In this document: piece after piece, positions 59,955 to 64,000 of the stretch
How positions within the stretch are numbered: position 1 is the first letter of the stretch
How the letters are laid out: every line of letters starts with the position of its first letter
DNA from: Streptomyces sp. P3
Lineage (GTDB): Bacteria; Actinomycetota; Actinomycetes; Streptomycetales; Streptomycetaceae
Direction of reading: 5' to 3'
Length of the DNA: 64,000 bases
Assembly: GCA_016893485.2 (NCBI GenBank)
Contig: JAFEKX020000001.1
Location: 8,511,501-8,575,500, forward strand
The notes under the pieces: generated by a model
Seen by the model: only the letters and a program-made list of their open reading frames with translations
Databases searched by the model: none
Told to the model about the DNA's origin: nothing
Made by a program: the position numbers and the translations under genes

Positions 59955-60801
59955 ATGTCCCAACCTGTCCTCGACATCGTGGCCCTGCGCAGCCTGACCG
60001 CGATCGCGGACCGAGGCGGCTTCCACCGCGCGGCCCGGGCTCTCGCCCTGAGCCAGTCCGCGGTCAGCCAGCATGTGCGCAGGCTGGAGAAGACGCTGGG
60101 CCGCCCGATCGTCGAGCGTGAGGGACGCGGCACCCGGTTCACGCCCGAGGGACGGCTCCTCCTCGAACAGGCCCGCCGCATCCTCGCCGTGCACGACGAA
60201 GCCGTACGCACGCTGCTCGACGTGGACGGGGACACCGTCACGATCGGCTCCACCGAACACGCGGCCGACCAGTTCCTGCCACGGCTGACCGCCGCGGTCC
60301 AGGAGGTGCGGCCCGGCTGCCGGGTCCGCTTCCGCATCGACCGCTCGGCCCGGCTCGTCGAGGCCGTGGAACGCGGCAGCGTCGACGTCGCGGTGTACGT
60401 CACCGAGGCCGCCGCCACCGAGGGCACACCGGTCGGCGGCCTCCCGCTCACCTGGCACGCGACCCCGGATGGCAGCCACCGGCCGCGCCCGCGCCCGTCC
60501 CGCTGGTCGCCATCGAGGACCCCTGCGCGATCCGCCGCCGCGCCATCTCCACCCTCGCCGCGCACGGCGTACCCGCCGCGGTCGTCGGCGACGCGGGCTA
60601 TCTCGCCGGAGTCCTCGACATCGCCCGTACCGGGCAGGGCGTCGCGCTCCTCGCGGCGGTCGGTTCGGCTCCGGACGGGCTGACCCCGTACGACGGGCTG
60701 CCCTCCGTCACCCGATCCCGATGAGCGCGTTGGCCCGGCCGGGCGCCGATCCGGCGACGGTCGACGCGGCCTTCGCGGCCGTACGGGATCTGTTGCGCTG
60801 A
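59955..60801 (+). CDS. LysR family regulator, probable activator of the sulfur operon (frameshifted)
   Basis: About 283 residues. HTH at residues about 8-65 (ALRSLTAIADRGGFHRAARA, LSQSAVSQHVRRLEKTLGRP), linker helix LLLEQARRILAVHDEAVRTL, then the effector domain (DTVTIGSTEHAADQFLPRLT, VERGSVDVAVYVTE, GDAGYLAGVLDIARTGQGVA). The frame changes near 60470 and 60715. It is transcribed divergently from the organosulfur operon, the usual LysR arrangement; a sulfate- or cysteine-pathway ligand is likely by analogy with CysB/Cbl. Confidence 0.85.
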
Positions 60802-60931
60802 CGGGGAAACGGGGAGAAGGGGCAGCCGGAGATCGGCCGGAACTGCCCCCTGCGGCGCGGTAGTCCGGCCCGATGTGGAGGAAAAGATCCCTCGGGGAGA
60901 TTCGGCGAGTCCACAAGGGGGCGCGATCGTC

Positions 60932-61818
60932 GTGAGGGTCGTCCTGCTCGGTACCGCCGCCGGCGGCGGTTTCCCGCAGTGGAACTGTGCCTGCGCGCTG
61001 TGCGCCGAAGCCCGCGACGGGAAGCTCCCCTCGCGTACCCAGGAGTGCGTGGCCGTCACCGGCAACGCGCGCGACTGGTGGCTGCTCAACGCCTCACCCG
61101 ACATCCGCACCCAGCTCACCGCGACCCCCGCGCTCTGGCCGGGCCCCGGCCCGCGCGACACCCCCGTGCGCGGCGTCCTCCTCACCGACGCCGAGGCCGA
61201 CCATGTCGCGGGCCTGACCGTGCTGCGTGGGGCGGCGCGACTTAAGGTGTACGCCCCGGCGCCCGTCCTCGCCGCGCTCACCCCGGCCCGCGCGGTCCTC
61301 GACCGCTACGCCCCTGGGAGTGGTCCGACAGCCTCGCCGAGGGCGGCTTCGTCCTGGCCGGCGGCCTGGTCGTCACCGCGCACCCGATGACCACCGAGAC
61401 CCCGAGGCACGTACGGCCGCGCCCACCGGACGCCCGCTGGGTGACGGCGTACCGCATCGAGGACCTGGCCACCGGCGGCGCACTCGTCTACGCACCCTGC
61501 GTCCCGGCCTGGACGGACACCCTCGACGACCTGCTGACGACGGCCAACTGCGCGGTGCTGGACGGCACTTGCTTCACCGCGGAGGCGGCGGCCACGACGC
61601 CCAGGGGCGCCCCCGCCGCTCTGCCGGCCAGGGGACACCTGCCCGTCTCGGGCCCCCAAGGCAGCCTCGCCGAGCTGGCCCGCCACCCCGAGGTCCGCCG
61701 GATCTACACCCACCTCGACAACACGAACCCGCTGCTCGACGCGGGCTCGGCGGCGCGGACGCAGGTCAACGAGGCCGGGGTCGAAGTGCTCATGGACGGG
61801 GCCGAGTTCGTGGTGTGA
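60932..61818 (+). CDS. pqqB: PqqB-like metallo-beta-lactamase-fold protein (frameshifted)
   Basis: About 295 residues. MRVVLLGTAAGGGFPQWNC-type opening with the Cys-rich WNCACALC, LLNASPDIRTQL, VLLTDAEADHVAGLTVLR (metal-binding loop in which the canonical HxHxDH is modified, as in PqqB), and RRIYTHLDNTNPLLD. PqqB hydroxylates the Tyr-derived ring during pyrroloquinoline quinone synthesis. One frame change near 61313 joins RYAP to WEWSDSLAEGGFVL. No pqqA, C, D or E is adjacent. GTG 60932 is preferred; GTG 60875 is an alternative. Confidence 0.87.
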
Positions 61819-61827
61819 GGGGGTGCG

Positions 61828-62241
61828 TCAGCTGTCGGTGCCGACGTCGGGGGCGTCCAACATCCGTGCCAGGGCGCTCCGTTGGAGCGGGAGCACCTCC
61901 GCGTGCAGGTCGCGGCCCTTCCGGGTGAGCGCGACCCACACTCCGCGCCGGTCCTCGATGCACACGGAGCGCTCCACGAGGCCGTCCTTCTCCAGCCGTC
62001 CGATGAGACGGGAGAGCGCGCTCTGGCTGAGATGCACCCGGCCGACCAGGTTCTGCACCCGGCACTGGTCGCCCTCCTCGGGCGACTCGGCCGCGAGCAT
62101 GTCGAGCACCTCGAAGTCGCTCGCGCCCAGGCCGTGCGGGTGCAGCACGCGGTCGATCTCGCACATCGTGCGCGCGTGCACGGACAGGATGTCCCGCCAC
62201 TGTTCCTCTAGCTGCCGGGCACCGGCCGACTTCACTGCCAT
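61828..62241 (-). CDS. MarR family transcriptional regulator
   Basis: Intact 137 residues. Winged-helix core ASDFEVLDMLAAESPEEGDQ, VQNLVGRVHLSQSALSRLIG (recognition helix), and wing RSVCIEDRRGVWVALTRKGR. Three Cys residues are present (C37-type in TMCEIDRV, DQCRVQ, SVCIED), so thiol-based sensing is possible. Start ATG 62241 is taken from the conserved MAVKSAGARQLEEQWR. It lies 10 bp from the convergent pqqB stop. Confidence 0.87.
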   Translation of the reverse strand: MAVKSAGARQLEEQWRDILSVHARTMCEIDRVLHPHGLGASDFEVLDMLAAESPEEGDQCRVQNLVGRVHLSQSALSRLIGRLEKDGLVERSVCIEDRRGVWVALTRKGRDLHAEVLPLQRSALARMLDAPDVGTDS

Positions 62242-62337
62242 ACACGAACGGTACACCGATTCGGCCAGTTATTGAGTGCGCAACTAGTGCGCGTGCAAGT
62301 AGTCGGCCGGTCCCGGGGCAGTCGGCGGGATGCTGCG

Positions 62338-62688
62338 TCAGGCGGCCGGATTCTGGGTGAGGCCGACGAAGTTCCCGTCCGCGTCCTTCACGAACGCGAT
62401 CAGCTTGCCGCCGCCGACGTCCTGGACGTCCTGCACCAGCTCGGCGCCCGCCTCCACCATGGCCGCGAGCCGGGTCCTGATGTCGTCCACGGTCCAGTAC
62501 GGCACCGGTCCGGTCATGCCCCGGGCGTGCCCGTTCGGGTCGAGGCCGACGTCCTGTCCGGCGGCCTTGTAGCCGACGTAGTACGACTCGTCGGCGTACG
62601 GCTCGACCCCCAGCAGCGCGCCGAACAGGGCTTTCGCGGCGTCGAGGTCCTTGACGGGGTAGATGATCGTGTTCAGTCCGTCGGTCAT
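62338..62688 (-). CDS. VOC family (glyoxalase-like) protein
   Basis: Intact 116 residues: NTIIYPVKDLDAAKALFGAL and VGYKAAGQDVGLDPNGHARG in the first beta-alpha-beta-beta-beta unit, YWTVDDIRTRLAAMVEAGAE and LIAFVKDADGNFVGLTQNP in the second. GAGGAG lies 6 bp upstream of ATG 62688. Members range from glyoxalases to antibiotic-binding proteins; no specific role can be read. Confidence 0.85.
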   Translation of the reverse strand: MTDGLNTIIYPVKDLDAAKALFGALLGVEPYADESYYVGYKAAGQDVGLDPNGHARGMTGPVPYWTVDDIRTRLAAMVEAGAELVQDVQDVGGGKLIAFVKDADGNFVGLTQNPAA

Positions 62689-62837
62689 GGCGAGCTCCTC
62701 CGTGAAGCGTGGTCCGACGGATTTCGCCGGTGAATTCAGGCTAGGGCGGGGGAGGGGGCGGAGGCTTCTTCGATCCTGATCGAGTGGGCCGTGTGGGGGC
62801 ATCCGGCGATCTGATGCCCGGTACCGATGCCCCGCGC

Positions 62838-63604
62838 TCACCAATCGATCTTGGCCACAAGGAAGGGCTCGTCCTCGGGGCCTCCTTGCGGGCCTTCAGA
62901 ACTCGCCCGGCCGGTTCGCCGACCGGTACGCGCAACGGGGGCTCGGGGTGCTCGATCGTGTCGGCCACCGCGGCGGCCACGTCCTCCGGGGTGATGGCCT
63001 CGCCGCGGAGCGCGGGCAGCGCCGCGTACAGCGGGCCGTAGGGATCGTCGTCCTTGAGGAACACCTTGGCGCGCTCGCCGCCGCCCGAGGAGACCGCGCC
63101 CGGCTGCACGATGCTCACCTTGACGCCGAAGTGGCCCGCCTCGATGGCGAGTGTCTCGGCGAGCGCCTCCAGTGCCCATTTGCTGACGGCGTAGGGGCCG
63201 ATCATGGGCAGCACCAGGCGTCCCTGGATGCTGGAGACGAAGAGGAGACGGCCCGCTCCTCGTTCGCGCATCGCGGGCAGTACGGCCTGTGCCACGCGCA
63301 GGGCGCCCAGGGTGTTGAGCTGGAAGAGCCGTTCGACCTCCGCGAGCGGGACGCTTTCCAGGGGTGCGCGCACGGTGTCACCGGCGTTGCTGATGAGGAC
63401 GTCGATGTGGCCGGCGTCCCGGACGGCCTGGTCGACGCTCTCCTGGTCGGTGACGTCGAGACGCAGCCGCTGGTCCACGGGGAGATCGGCCAGGGTTTCC
63501 GGTCGACGTGCGGTGGCGATCACGCGGTGACCGCGTTCCGCGAGCGTGACGGCGATGGCTCGGCCGATGCCCTTGGAGGCGCCGGTGATGAGTACGGATG
63601 ACAT
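62838..63604 (-). CDS. SDR family oxidoreductase (C-terminal frameshift)
   Basis: About 255 residues. NAD(P) motif LITGASKGIGRAIAVTLAER, LDVTDQESVDQAV, ISNAGDTVRAPLE (SNAG), catalytic Ser in LFVSSIQGRLV and YxxxK in GPYAVSKWALEALAETL; then VSIVQPGAVSSGG. A classical SDR, probably using NADP. The last 12 residues (EDEPFLVAKIDW) are in another frame, joined near 62882. Starts with ATG 63604, 46 bp after the small gene, in a likely two-gene unit. Confidence 0.88.
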
Positions 63605-63650
63605 GGCTGGACCTCGTCTTTCGTGGGGTGCGGTGGTGGGCGGGTGCGGA

Positions 63651-63844
63651 TCAGGCGGCGGCGTTGTCGCCGACGAGGCTGCCCCGCATGAGCCGGGTCG
63701 GGCCATCGGTGTGGACCTCGTTGAGGGAGAAGGCGTCCGGTGCTCCTCGTCCGCGATCACCTCGAACCGGCGCGAGCCGGGCTCGTTCGCGAGGGAGTCA
63801 CGGGGCTCGGGCTGGACGGTGAAGGACACGGGGAACTGGTACAT
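63651..63844 (-). CDS. Small hypothetical protein (frameshifted)
   Basis: About 64 residues when one base is restored near 63742: MYQFPVSFTVQPEPRDSLAN, GSRRFEVIADE, then FSLNEVHTDGPTRLMRGSL and GDNAAA to TGA at 63651. Start ATG 63844 has a strong GGAGGAGAG 6 bp upstream, the best argument that it is translated. No family recognised. It is first in a leftward unit with the SDR gene and faces the paired palindromes at 63907-63967. Confidence 0.55.
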
Positions 63845-63906
63845 GAGGGGCTCTCCTCCAGGCGGCGACCGGTCGGTTCCGGTTGCTCCAGCTGGCGATG
63901 AACGGC

Positions 63907-63967
63907 AGTTCAGTGAATGAACTCCCACGGGTGACCACCGTAGCACCTGTCAGTTCAGTGAGTGAAC
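63907..63967. promoter_or_regulatory. Two palindromic operators in the divergent region
   Basis: AGTTCAGTGAATGAACT (63907-63923) and GTTCAGTGAGTGAAC (63953-63967) share the half-site GTTCAGTGAnTGAAC, with centres 45 bp apart. They lie between the leftward small gene/SDR unit and a rightward gene starting at 63989, the classical layout for a TetR-type repressor controlling itself and a divergent oxidoreductase. Confidence 0.75.
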
Positions 63968-63988
63968 CGCTGCTGGTAGGATCGGGGC

Positions 63989-64000
63989 ATGACGCTCCCC
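63989..64000 (+). CDS. Start of a gene leaving the window
   Basis: ATG ACG CTC CCC at the last bases, 21 bp after the second palindrome. Only four codons are visible; by position it is probably the regulator that binds the palindromes. Confidence 0.4.

Overview
The window is very GC-rich, codons end almost always in G or C, and the gene content (apolipoprotein N-acyltransferase, LuxR-LAL and PaaX regulators, DUF574 methyltransferase, family 2B encapsulin, S53 protease, NCS1 permease operon) is that of a Streptomyces-like actinomycete chromosome. About 60 protein genes are packed tightly on both strands. I see no rRNA, tRNA, insertion sequence, phage gene or CRISPR array.

A dominant feature is that about two thirds of the genes are split between reading frames by single-base indels. 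Where I checked the junctions, most are the loss of one base from a C or G run (for example C5 to C4 or G5 to G4). This looks like uncorrected long-read homopolymer error, not mass pseudogenisation. I give one full-length feature per gene and name the approximate breakpoints. Three genes differ: the PucR-type regulator at 5.8-7.0 kb and paaN at 25.7-26.2 kb lack their central domains, and the amidohydrolase at 39.4 kb lacks its N-terminal two thirds.

Layout. 0-7 kb: racemase, membrane protein, O-antigen-ligase-like protein, lnt, NUDIX hydrolase, 3-hydroxybutyrate-dehydrogenase-like SDR and a GAF/PucR regulator. 7-16 kb: MFS exporter, secreted alpha/beta hydrolase, PaaX-like regulator, a candidate small RNA, a 0.7-kb degenerate repeat region and a probably accessory NAD-dependent DNA ligase. 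16-23 kb: an MFS exporter plus TetX-like flavin monooxygenase pair, a Ser/Thr kinase with a bulb-lectin tail, a LanC-like protein and a SAM methyltransferase.

23-34.5 kb: the phenylacetate (paa) degradation region. A TetR regulator, paaK and paaI face paaN-thiolase-paaF-paaH-paaG, and paaABCDE plus a further hydratase follow. Two near-identical 18-bp operator candidates lie in front of paaI/paaN and paaA. A 31-codon ORF sits between paaD and paaE, coupled to both. 34.5-44.4 kb: S53 protease, LAL regulator, amidohydrolase remnant, YceI, polysaccharide deacetylase, AraC regulator and DUF899 protein.

44.4-49.1 kb: a five-gene operon (NCS1 permease, isochorismatase-fold hydrolase, GntR/HutC regulator, ADP-ribosylglycohydrolase, PfkB kinase) with a HutC-type operator at its start; it looks like a salvage pathway for a ribosylated heterocycle. 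49.1-52.1 kb: a family 2B encapsulin shell without an obvious terpene-synthase cargo gene, and a GlcD-like oxidase. 52.2-60.8 kb: an organosulfur-scavenging operon (hydrolase, sulfurtransferase, ssuC, ssuB, two substrate-binding lipoproteins, ssuD, SfnB/DszC-like monooxygenase), preceded by a 28-residue Cys-containing leader peptide and a divergent LysR gene. 60.9-64 kb: an orphan pqqB, MarR, VOC, SDR and a small protein, ending at paired palindromes before a gene that leaves the window.
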